DNA from: JABAAE01 sp036336715
GTDB lineage: Bacteria > Planctomycetota > Planctomycetia > Pirellulales > Pirellulaceae
NCBI GenBank assembly: GCA_036336715.1
Contig: JAYZFP010000203.1
Coordinates: forward strand, 1 to 64,000
Length of the DNA: 64,000 nucleotides
Direction: 5' to 3'
Positions 17,139 to 25,311 of the stretch are shown here, piece after piece. Positions within the stretch are counted from its first letter, which is position 1. Every line of letters begins with the position of its first letter. Below the pieces are notes generated by a model that was not told where the DNA came from, did no database searches, and saw only the letters and a program-made list of their open reading frames with translations. A program made the position numbers and the translations under genes.

Positions 17139-20100
17139 TTATTCGGCGGGCACCAGTTCCAGCGACTTGAAGTCCATCAGGAATCCGTTTGGCAGGGCCT
17201 CTGCTGAAAAAGTGGCGGTTGCCTCACCGGCATCGAGCTCGAGACTCCCAATCCGGATTCGTTGGTAGTCATCCCAGGTTCCGGTTGCTGTAACCTTGCC
17301 CCGTAGGATCTGGCCGGCCATACGGAACTGGAAAGGATTTCCAGCGTTGGCGTCGGGACAGGAAAAATGAAGAAAGAGATTGTAACGTCCCTTTTTTCCA
17401 ACGGTGACTTTCCAGCGAGCCATATCGTCCACATGCCCCCAGTACCCGAGGTTCTGGTACCGGCTCTCGAAAACCAGCTGGGGTCCGTATATCTCACAGT
17501 TGGTCGCTGACATCCGCAGGAGGTTGCCGTCGGACGGTTTTACCTGTTCCGGCCAATTGCCGGCAAAGGATTTTCGCTTCATCCCGGGACCGCTGTTTTC
17601 GATGGTCGTCAGCAGGTAGCTGACCAAGTGAAACATCTGATCTTGCTGGAACTCCTGCTCCAATCCCTCAGGCATCAGCGATTTGCCGGTGCTCTTCATC
17701 CTCTCAATGCTGGTTCTCAGCAGATCAATCGACTTCCCTTCGACTGTCGCCAGCCGAATCTGGCCAGAGGTTTCCGACTGGATCATTCCAACGATTTCCC
17801 GACCGTCGTCCAGTGCCACAACGTAGGAACGGTACTTGTCTTCGACGGCCAGGTTGGGTTGCACGATTCCGTTTACGAAAACGGCCATCGACCGGTCCTT
17901 GATTGTCAGCAGGTCCGGTCCGACCTGGTTTCCAATCTCCTCCAACCGGTGACACCGGGAACAGTGTTTTTCAAAAAGCCGCTTTCCGTTTGCCAGGTCG
18001 GGACGATCCTTCCGTGCGGAAAAATCGGCTACCAGTTGTTCCGCCAATTTTGCCCTGGGGGTACTGGAGTTGGAATGAAAAACGGTCCTGGCCAACTGGG
18101 CTACTTGCGGTTCGGGGTGGCTGAGCAACTGGTTTTTCTGCAGTCCCGAGATTTCGGCAGCGAGGATGTCTCCCTTGGCAATGGACTTGAGGAACATTTG
18201 CGACCATTTGGTTCTCTGTACCAGGGTAGCAAAAAAAGCACTCCGTATTTCGGGCGTCACAAGCCGCCACTTGGCCATCAGCAGCTGGGCGACGGAGTCG
18301 GATTCGATCTTGGCCAATTCGGCTACCGCGATCCTCTGCAGGCGGATATCCACGCGTGGATCAATTTTTGTTTCCAGGAATTTCACTTTTTCACCAGTGG
18401 GTAGCCAGGGAGAGGCTGCCATCAAACGGACTGCAGCGGTTCGTCTTCGCTGGGAACTCTCCTCATCGATGGCCGAATTGACAGCAGCAGCAAACTTCCG
18501 GGAAAGTCCGGGCAAAGGGTCATCGGTGCCCGGTTTTCCCCCAGCAAGAGATTGGTAAACCTGGACAATCATTTCCAGTTGCCGGGTCGACGCCTGATGC
18601 GGTTGAGCCCGTCCGAAAAGCTGAACCAGGCTTTGTCTAGCCAATTCGGGATGTCCGAGGGCAGAGGCCTGTTCCAACAGGGTAAGCAAAAAGTCGGCAT
18701 TTGCCGGACCGAGGCTGGCCTGCCGAACCACCTCTGAAATATTGAATCGGTTGAGCGAACTGATGACCGCTGCCAGGATGGCAGCTTCCTGGTGGTTTTC
18801 GTTGCCAAGTTGAGCCAACAAAGCCGCAGCAGCAGGCTGACTGGAGTAACCGAGGGAAAAAGCGAGTTGCAGACGGACCTGCAAATCGGGATCGGCCAAC
18901 CGGGACTTCAGCCCACTCAGAATCCTATCTGCCGCCTCCTTTTTGAGAAAACGCTCGGCAATTCGAATGGCATTTTTCCGGATACCTGCCTGCTTGTCGG
19001 CAAATGCCCGGATCAGGTGTGCAGGCTGAATTTCATTCCGCCCGTCCAGCACGCAAAGAGCGTTGAGCCGAACATGGGGTTGGGGAGCTGTCAGGAGGGG
19101 TTGCAGTTTTTCGCCAATCCGCCGGTCCTGCACGTTTTCCCCTGCCTGGACCAGCAGTCGTTGTGCGGTTTCGTTCTGCCAGCGGGACTGGGGCATCAGC
19201 ATGGAGATCAGGTAATCGGTAAACTCCGTCGTCAACTGGCCATCCACTTTTACAGTGGCCGGTGCGGGTCTGCTGATGACAGGAAGAGGAGCCGCTTCCG
19301 GGTGGTCTGGAACGATTCGGTAAATGCGGCCCCGGTCGTGACCGGCACGAAGAAACAGTTCTTTCTCCCTCTGATCGTCGATCCATTCCGGGTGCTCAAT
19401 CACCAGTCGATACATGTCGGTGATCCAGAGAGCGCCCTCGGGGCCTGCCTTGACGGTGGTCGGACGAAACCAGCTGTCGCGGGATGCCAGAAATTCGGAA
19501 TCAGATTCTGAAGCTGCGCGGCTCGATGAATAGCTGACTCCCTCCTTTTTCAGAATTCGCCGGTGAACCAGGTTGTGAACCGGCTCACAGGTAAAGCTGT
19601 TGTGGAAGAAATCGCTGCCATAGAGTTGGTCCCGGTAGATGTCGGTGCTGCAGGCGGACGTGAACCGATGGGGTTGGCCTGGAGCCGGGGGCCGGTAGCC
19701 CGACCAGTGACTCAGGACGCGGGAAATCGGATAAATTCGCGTGTTGCCGGCGGTGGCGATATCCCGTCTTGGAGACGGGTATTGGTAGTGGGGATTCCGC
19801 TTGAGATAGTAGTCCGGCAGCAGGTAATGCCTGAGAGGGAGCGGGTTGGCACAACCAAACCAGTTTCCCCAGGAATCCCGGTGCCTGCCGAACTGCGTTT
19901 GACCTGTCAGGGCCTCCATTGCCAGCTTCGGTTTCAGCCGGATCCGCAGGTCCCTGCCGTTGATGTTCAGGGAACGGTCCGTCCCGGGAGCGACGACCGT
20001 TCCACCGCTGTCCCCGTTGGCCAGGTAAATCCAGTTGTCCAGCCCGGCGGAAAAACCGTTGAACCTGTGTTGTTGGTTTCCCTCTGCGAATCCTTGCAGG

Positions 20101-22274
20101 AGGATGTTTTCCGGGTCGGCGAGGACCTCTTTCCAGTCCGATTTTTTCCGGACCTGTACCACGTAGGGCGCCGCACTGATCAGGCACCCGGGCCGGTCGG
20201 GATCGATATTGATCGGCAGGACACCGGTCGGAAACGGGATCTTGTCGACAAACAGCGTGGACTTGTCGTAGACACCGTCCTGATCCGTATCCTCGAGGTA
20301 GCGGACACGACCTCCAGGTTGTCCGCGGTCATCGAGTCCCAGGGGATAGTCGGCCATTTCGACGACCCACAACTTTCCGTCGACTCCCCATTCCAGAGCG
20401 ATCGGATCCATCACCAGAGGTTCCGCCGCCATCAATTCAATGCGAAAGCCACTGGGTAGCTGAAAAGACTTGAGTGAGGCCTTTGCCGAAAGGGGCTTGG
20501 GGTCGGTCCGCGCCAGGATCTGGTGAAAACTGCGACGATCCACGCCGTCGGGAAGCCGGTTGGTGTGTTCGTTCTGGACCCAAAGATGACCATTGGCGAA
20601 CCAGACGCCCCCGTTTTTTCCTCCATTAACGATGCGGGGGATTTCGGTTGCAGGCTCAATTGGCTGAAATCCGGGCTCTTTTTCACTGGCCAGCAGGACC
20701 TGGGAGACATCGTCATTGGAGATGACGATGTCCTGAAGCTGGTCCTCATTGATATCGACAAAGCGAAGACCGTTGTCACGGCCCCGCGCGTCGACCAACG
20801 GGTGTGGAAAACGTCCTGTTGGCTGAACCTGTTTTTGACCGTTCGCGCGGCTGACCAGCGGGTAGATTGCCTGGTGCTCCGGACCGGCTACCAGGATTTC
20901 AGTCTTCCCGTCGTTGTTGAGATCCCGCAGGCGAATGTTTTCGGCCGATGCGGAGGCAGGAAGTCGCAGCCTGGTGACGGAGACCGGTTGGAATTCGCCC
21001 GGGGGAAAATCATAACGTTCGAAGACCCCTTCTTCGAGATCATGCAGCAGAACAGTCTTGCCGTTGTGGACACCGAATCGGAGGTCCTCCACGAGGAAAG
21101 GATGCCTGCCGGTTTTCCAGCTGCCGGCCTTGGGGTCCCAAACGCGGATGATCTTTTTTTCCTCGTTTCCGATCAACACATCAAGGTAACCATCTCCGTT
21201 GATGTCCAGCAGGCGGACGCCGTTGTTTTCCCCAGAGACCGGATGACGGACGGGGGTCCCTGCGAGCAGGTTCCGGTTGATCCTTTCAAGGCATTCCCGG
21301 AAGTTGAGGAATTTGATCCGCTTGCCATATTTTTTCTCGGCATAGTCGATGACCTCTACCATCTGTTCGGCTCGAATCCACGCGTGGGGGTGAAAGATGA
21401 TATTGGCAACACCCTTCTTGAGAAACGTGGCATCAATCGCCGCTTTCAGGTCTTCCACTGTTTTGGGATTGTGGGGACGGTGCAGGTTCTGCCCCTGCCA
21501 GTCGTCTGGAATGGTGCAGGGAAATTCCCAGCACTGGTTTCCAATCAGATAGGGATAGGGATAGTCCCGAATCTGGTTGACAAAGGAAGGGAAGGGGACA
21601 TATTTTTTGAACCGGTCCAGCTCCGGATTTTTTCCATCGGTTGACCGGAATACCGATTGGATGACTGGATCAGCCGGGGTGAACAGATTGGTCACCGAAG
21701 TACTGATCTGAAGAAAGTTCCCCGCGTCCGTCTTCCGGTTGACGATTTCGGCGAATGCCCGTGGACTGGGGGTGTTGAGGGAATCCATGCAGGGGAATCG
21801 AAATGCTACCGGGCGGTTGCCCTTGATGGAAAACATCATGTCCACGCACCGATCGTAGGTGCTCTTGGCCCGGTCAAAATCTCCACCGTTGAGGCAGGGG
21901 CACGGATGGTCGATGGTATGACACTCAATGGAGAGTCCCTCTTCGAGCCAGGTCGCAAGCCGGGGATGCTGAACGTCCACGCTGCAAGTGAGAATCGAAA
22001 CAGGCGCCCGGCCGTCAATCTTCTTCAGTCGATCGAGAATGGGACGCAGGTAGGCCTCGTAGTGGGCCGGGTCACGCATGTCATCAATGCCCAACGTAAT
22101 GACCGCCTCGACGCCCGGTTCACCAACCCACTGGGGGGTGGTCAGTCTGGCTGAACCCAGGGCCGGGTAATAGGAATCACAGAATTCATCGAGGTAGGTG
22201 AGACGATTGGCATCCTGGGAAACCAGGGGATGAACCAACAGAAAAAGTATCAACAGGCAAATCGCGTTTTTCAT
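17139..22274 (-). CDS. Giant exported mosaic: deacetylase-like / FG-GAP / dehydrogenase propeller / HEAT / c-haem protein
   Basis: The 1711-residue exported protein starts at MKNAICLLILFLLVHPLVSQ (22274); the frame is open further upstream but without protein-like composition. In order it holds: a NodB/polysaccharide-deacetylase-like domain (about 20-330; GIDDMRD and the H-x3-H motif in CHTIDHPCPC); three FG-GAP/VCBS-like repeats (DINGDGYLDVLIGN, DLNNDGKTEILVAG, DINEDQLQDIVISN); a planctomycete membrane-bound dehydrogenase propeller (LPSGFRIELMAAEPLVMDPI onward); a HEAT-like region; a c-type haem domain of the Piru_Ver C-terminal type (HCSRCHRLEEIGNQVGPDL); and a carbohydrate-binding-like C-terminus. 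It probably oxidises or processes an extracellular sugar polymer and passes electrons to the haem. It converges on the BFD-like gene. Confidence 0.85.
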   Translation of the reverse strand: MKNAICLLILFLLVHPLVSQDANRLTYLDEFCDSYYPALGSARLTTPQWVGEPGVEAVITLGIDDMRDPAHYEAYLRPILDRLKKIDGRAPVSILTCSVDVQHPRLATWLEEGLSIECHTIDHPCPCLNGGDFDRAKSTYDRCVDMMFSIKGNRPVAFRFPCMDSLNTPSPRAFAEIVNRKTDAGNFLQISTSVTNLFTPADPVIQSVFRSTDGKNPELDRFKKYVPFPSFVNQIRDYPYPYLIGNQCWEFPCTIPDDWQGQNLHRPHNPKTVEDLKAAIDATFLKKGVANIIFHPHAWIRAEQMVEVIDYAEKKYGKRIKFLNFRECLERINRNLLAGTPVRHPVSGENNGVRLLDINGDGYLDVLIGNEEKKIIRVWDPKAGSWKTGRHPFLVEDLRFGVHNGKTVLLHDLEEGVFERYDFPPGEFQPVSVTRLRLPASASAENIRLRDLNNDGKTEILVAGPEHQAIYPLVSRANGQKQVQPTGRFPHPLVDARGRDNGLRFVDINEDQLQDIVISNDDVSQVLLASEKEPGFQPIEPATEIPRIVNGGKNGGVWFANGHLWVQNEHTNRLPDGVDRRSFHQILARTDPKPLSAKASLKSFQLPSGFRIELMAAEPLVMDPIALEWGVDGKLWVVEMADYPLGLDDRGQPGGRVRYLEDTDQDGVYDKSTLFVDKIPFPTGVLPINIDPDRPGCLISAAPYVVQVRKKSDWKEVLADPENILLQGFAEGNQQHRFNGFSAGLDNWIYLANGDSGGTVVAPGTDRSLNINGRDLRIRLKPKLAMEALTGQTQFGRHRDSWGNWFGCANPLPLRHYLLPDYYLKRNPHYQYPSPRRDIATAGNTRIYPISRVLSHWSGYRPPAPGQPHRFTSACSTDIYRDQLYGSDFFHNSFTCEPVHNLVHRRILKKEGVSYSSSRAASESDSEFLASRDSWFRPTTVKAGPEGALWITDMYRLVIEHPEWIDDQREKELFLRAGHDRGRIYRIVPDHPEAAPLPVISRPAPATVKVDGQLTTEFTDYLISMLMPQSRWQNETAQRLLVQAGENVQDRRIGEKLQPLLTAPQPHVRLNALCVLDGRNEIQPAHLIRAFADKQAGIRKNAIRIAERFLKKEAADRILSGLKSRLADPDLQVRLQLAFSLGYSSQPAAAALLAQLGNENHQEAAILAAVISSLNRFNISEVVRQASLGPANADFLLTLLEQASALGHPELARQSLVQLFGRAQPHQASTRQLEMIVQVYQSLAGGKPGTDDPLPGLSRKFAAAVNSAIDEESSQRRRTAAVRLMAASPWLPTGEKVKFLETKIDPRVDIRLQRIAVAELAKIESDSVAQLLMAKWRLVTPEIRSAFFATLVQRTKWSQMFLKSIAKGDILAAEISGLQKNQLLSHPEPQVAQLARTVFHSNSSTPRAKLAEQLVADFSARKDRPDLANGKRLFEKHCSRCHRLEEIGNQVGPDLLTIKDRSMAVFVNGIVQPNLAVEDKYRSYVVALDDGREIVGMIQSETSGQIRLATVEGKSIDLLRTSIERMKSTGKSLMPEGLEQEFQQDQMFHLVSYLLTTIENSGPGMKRKSFAGNWPEQVKPSDGNLLRMSATNCEIYGPQLVFESRYQNLGYWGHVDDMARWKVTVGKKGRYNLFLHFSCPDANAGNPFQFRMAGQILRGKVTATGTWDDYQRIRIGSLELDAGEATATFSAEALPNGFLMDFKSLELVPAE

Positions 22275-23252
22275 GTCAGCAAAGATTCCAGTTGCAACAC
22301 GGGACAAGTTCCGCCCGGCATCGGCGGAAGACGGTATTCTTATTTTATGACATTTGTGCGGCCCGGGTGGGGCATGGAGGCGAGTTCCGGAAGAAACCTG
22401 GGGTGAATGCCGGTTCCCATGCGGGGGCGGACTACAAGAGCCGATGAGGGAAACGGGACCCAGGTGGCCAGTTGCGGTGGATGGAATTCCAGTCCGTCGT
22501 GAGATTCGGTGTCCCTGTCGTTGCGGGAAATCGGTCCCGGATATGACCGACCAAAGCTCATTGTTTGGGACGGAGTCTGGCAAAAGCGGTAGAACAGCCC
22601 GGAATTCCCTGAAAACATTGAACCATTTTCCGTGCCGAATGGACTCAACCGCGATTTCCGGCCGATTTCCGGCCTGCTCGGGCAGGTTGGCTGTACAGTC
22701 GGTTGGTGGGGCGTTTGAAAGGGGAATGTCCGATTGCCTGCCCGCTGGGCGAAAAGTCGCCCGTGACGGATGCTCGCGACCGATGCGCCTGACGGGGTGA
22801 CGGGTTCTGCTGGGTTCTCCTGGAGCCTTCTTCCCTCATGTCCATTCGGGCCCAACCAAATTATGATGGATTATACTGACAGGTCGCGGCGTGGGATGCT
22901 CACCGGACTTGAGGGAACTGTTCAGGGCGGTTGGTCGGAACGGCCCCTCGATTTCGCAGGCTTGAGACCTGGCTTTGGGGGAACCTTTTCGGGAGAGGGG
23001 GAACCTTTTCAGGAGACCTGCGGGCCACTTGAAGCAATTTTCGACAGCGACCCTGCGACTGCCGGGGGATCGAATGGTTGCTGCCTGGTCCCGGGCCGAA
23101 AATGGGTGCGCTGGATGGTTTTTAACAAAGCTGCATCCTGTCCCCCGAATTTGATTCAAACCGAACAGAAAAAAACTGAATAGTCAGAACCCTGGTTCTC
23201 CAGGGCTATCGATATCCGCAGGCCAAAAGCCACTTACAGAGGAAACAACAGC
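22275..23252. other. Gene-free region upstream of the MoxR operon
   Basis: Nearly 1 kb lies between the divergent giant gene and moxR. Several open frames cross it, but their composition (rich in Arg, Pro, Trp and Cys) does not look coding. It contains a 20-bp tandem duplication (22977-23016), an AT-rich stretch around 23120-23185, and a 6-bp hairpin (CCCTGG-TTCT-CCAGGG, 23190-23205) close to the moxR ribosome-binding site GAGGA. The long operon's promoter is likely within the last 200 bases (inference). Confidence 0.5.
22977..23016. repeat. Two tandem 20-bp repeats
   Basis: The unit GGGGGAACCTTTTCGGGAGA is repeated directly with one mismatch (22977-22996 and 22997-23016), in the gene-free region 240 bases upstream of moxR. 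Confidence 0.85.
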
Positions 23253-24320
23253 ATGTCAGATGCCGCAGGCAACGAAAACGCAAAACCAGAAGACCTCGAA
23301 GCACTCGAAAAGCTGAAAGACGCCTACCAGCAGATTCGCAGTGAACTGTCCAAGGTCATCGTTGGCCAGGACGAGGTGATCGAGCAACTCCTGATCGCCA
23401 TTTTCGCCCAGGGTCACTGCTTGCTGGAGGGCGTTCCGGGACTGGCCAAGACGCTGATGGTCAGCACACTCGCCAAGTCCCTTCACCTGGATTTTTCCAG
23501 GATTCAGTTCACGCCCGACCTGATGCCGACGGATATCACCGGAACCGAAGTCCTCGAGGAGGACAAGTCCTCCGGGCAGCGGGTTTTCAAATTCATCCAG
23601 GGACCGGTTTTTGCAAATATTATTCTCGCGGATGAAATCAACCGAACTCCTCCCAAAACGCAGGCAGCCCTGCTGGAGTCGATGCAGGAACGCCAGGTGA
23701 CGATCGGTGGTGAAAGGCACACTCTCCCGGCGCCGTTTTTTGTACTGGCAACCCAGAACCCGATCGAGCAGGAAGGGACCTACACCCTGCCGGAAGCCCA
23801 GCAGGACCGGTTCATGTTCAAGGTTTTCGTCAAGTATCCCAGTTACGATGAGGAATTCCTGATTGCGGAATCGACCACGTCGGATGTCAAGCCTGAGGTT
23901 TCACAGGTCCTCTCGGCCGAAGAGATCAATCACCTGCAACAGATGGTACGGCGGGTGCCGGCAGCTCCTCACGTGATTCACTATGCGTTGCGACTGGTCC
24001 GGGCAACACGCGTCCTGGAGGAAGGCTGTCCCGAGTTTGTCAGGGAATCGGTCAGCTGGGGAGCTGGTCCGCGTGGCGTGCAGTACCTGCTGTTGGGCGG
24101 CAAGGCTCGGGCCATGCTGAATGGTCGATTCCATGTTTCCATCGAAGACATTCAGGCTGTAGCTCACCCGGTCCTTCGTCATCGGGTAATTACCAATTTC
24201 AATGCCGAGTCGGCCGGAATCACCTCCGACAAGGTGATCACCCAGTTGTTGGACGAGGTTTCCGATCGAACCGAGGGCGACGAAGTCGTGCCGGAACTGA
24301 CACACGCGTTTGCCGGCTAG
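23253..24320 (+). CDS. MoxR-family AAA+ ATPase
   Basis: The 355-residue protein is a full-length MoxR ATPase. Walker A is GVPGLAKT (residues 60-67) and Walker B is IILADEIN (Asp127-Glu128); the arginine-rich sensor region and the C-terminal lid follow (VRESVSWGAGPRGVQYLLLG). MoxR ATPases act as chaperones that assemble or activate multi-protein complexes, usually with von Willebrand factor A partners encoded alongside. Here it heads a co-directional cluster with at least three vWA-like proteins (next gene, 25312 and 32055). The ATG at 23253 follows GAGGAAACAACAGC. Confidence 0.93.
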   Translation: MSDAAGNENAKPEDLEALEKLKDAYQQIRSELSKVIVGQDEVIEQLLIAIFAQGHCLLEGVPGLAKTLMVSTLAKSLHLDFSRIQFTPDLMPTDITGTEVLEEDKSSGQRVFKFIQGPVFANIILADEINRTPPKTQAALLESMQERQVTIGGERHTLPAPFFVLATQNPIEQEGTYTLPEAQQDRFMFKVFVKYPSYDEEFLIAESTTSDVKPEVSQVLSAEEINHLQQMVRRVPAAPHVIHYALRLVRATRVLEEGCPEFVRESVSWGAGPRGVQYLLLGGKARAMLNGRFHVSIEDIQAVAHPVLRHRVITNFNAESAGITSDKVITQLLDEVSDRTEGDEVVPELTHAFAG

Positions 24321-24359
24321 TTGCCGGGAAAACCGGCCCCTTCTGAAGGAGAGAGTGTC

Positions 24360-25280
24360 ATGTCGCAGGCAACTGACAAGAATTACTTTGATCCCAAGAC
24401 CCTGGAGCGTATCAAGAGGTTGGATCTGCGGGCACGCCTCGTCGTGGAAGGGTTTCTCACCGGGCAACACCGCAGTCCCTACAACGGTTTTGCGATCGAG
24501 TTTGCCGGTCACCGTGAATATGCTTTTGGCGACGACCTGAAACATATTGACTGGAAAGTCTGGTCAAAGACCGACCGTCTCTATATCAAGGAGTACGAGG
24601 AGGAGACCAATCTGAAATGCACGATCATTCTGGATTGCTCCAAGTCGATGCGGTACGGAGAAGTCGATGGATGGAGCAAGTTTGACTACGGTGCCACTGC
24701 CGCGGCCAGCCTGGCATTCATGCTGCAGCAGCAGCAGGATTCGGTCGGCCTGGTGACTTTCTCCAACCGGATCGAAAAAAACCTGAAGCCGAGTTCCCAT
24801 CCGAGTCACCTCAAGCTGATGCTGCACGAGTTGCAGCAGACGACACCGGAAGAACAGACGGACATCAGTGATGTCTACGTCCAGCTCGCAAGCCAGATCA
24901 AGACTCGTGGCCTGGTGGTCCTGGTTTCTGACCTGTTTCTCGATACGGAAACGCTGCAGGAATCGCTCCGCCAGTTTCGGCTGCGGAATCACGAAGTCAT
25001 TGTCTTTCATGTGATGCACGATCACGAACTGGAGTTCCCGTTTGAGGACATGACCCTGTTCAAGGGACTGGAGATGGATGCCCAGCTCTACACCGAACCG
25101 AGGGCCCTGAGGCAGGCCTACCTGGAAGAGGTCAACAGCTTCATGGGACAGGTGAAAAAGATCTGTTCCTCCAACGGTGTTGACCATGTGCTGGCCAATA
25201 CCAGTCGTCCCCTGGATGCCACCCTGGCGTCCTACCTGACATTTCGGCAAAAAATCAAGAAGAACCTGCTGCGCAAGTAG
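24360..25280 (+). CDS. DUF58 protein with vWA-like fold
   Basis: The 306-residue protein matches the DUF58 family: an N-terminal RLDLRARLVVEGFLTGQHRS segment, then the EYAFGDDLKHIDWKVWSKT block and the ETNLKCTIILDCSKSMRYG strand. The last carries a MIDAS-like DxSxS (D-C-S-K-S). DUF58 proteins are standard partners of MoxR ATPases. The ATG at 24360 is preferred because AAGGAGAGAG lies just upstream; the frame is open to 24321. It follows moxR by 39 bases. Confidence 0.9.
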   Translation: MSQATDKNYFDPKTLERIKRLDLRARLVVEGFLTGQHRSPYNGFAIEFAGHREYAFGDDLKHIDWKVWSKTDRLYIKEYEEETNLKCTIILDCSKSMRYGEVDGWSKFDYGATAAASLAFMLQQQQDSVGLVTFSNRIEKNLKPSSHPSHLKLMLHELQQTTPEEQTDISDVYVQLASQIKTRGLVVLVSDLFLDTETLQESLRQFRLRNHEVIVFHVMHDHELEFPFEDMTLFKGLEMDAQLYTEPRALRQAYLEEVNSFMGQVKKICSSNGVDHVLANTSRPLDATLASYLTFRQKIKKNLLRK

Positions 25281-25311
25281 CAGCACCCACGGGAAGGCAC
25301 AACAGGCAGTA

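Noticed and set aside
22275..22583. Upstream extension of the giant mosaic protein
   Set aside because: The signal peptide begins at 22274; residues before it are not protein-like.
22770..23183. 137-codon open frame on the plus strand upstream of moxR
   Set aside because: Composition is rich in Trp, Cys, Gly and Pro with no motif, and other frames in this GC-rich region are equally open.
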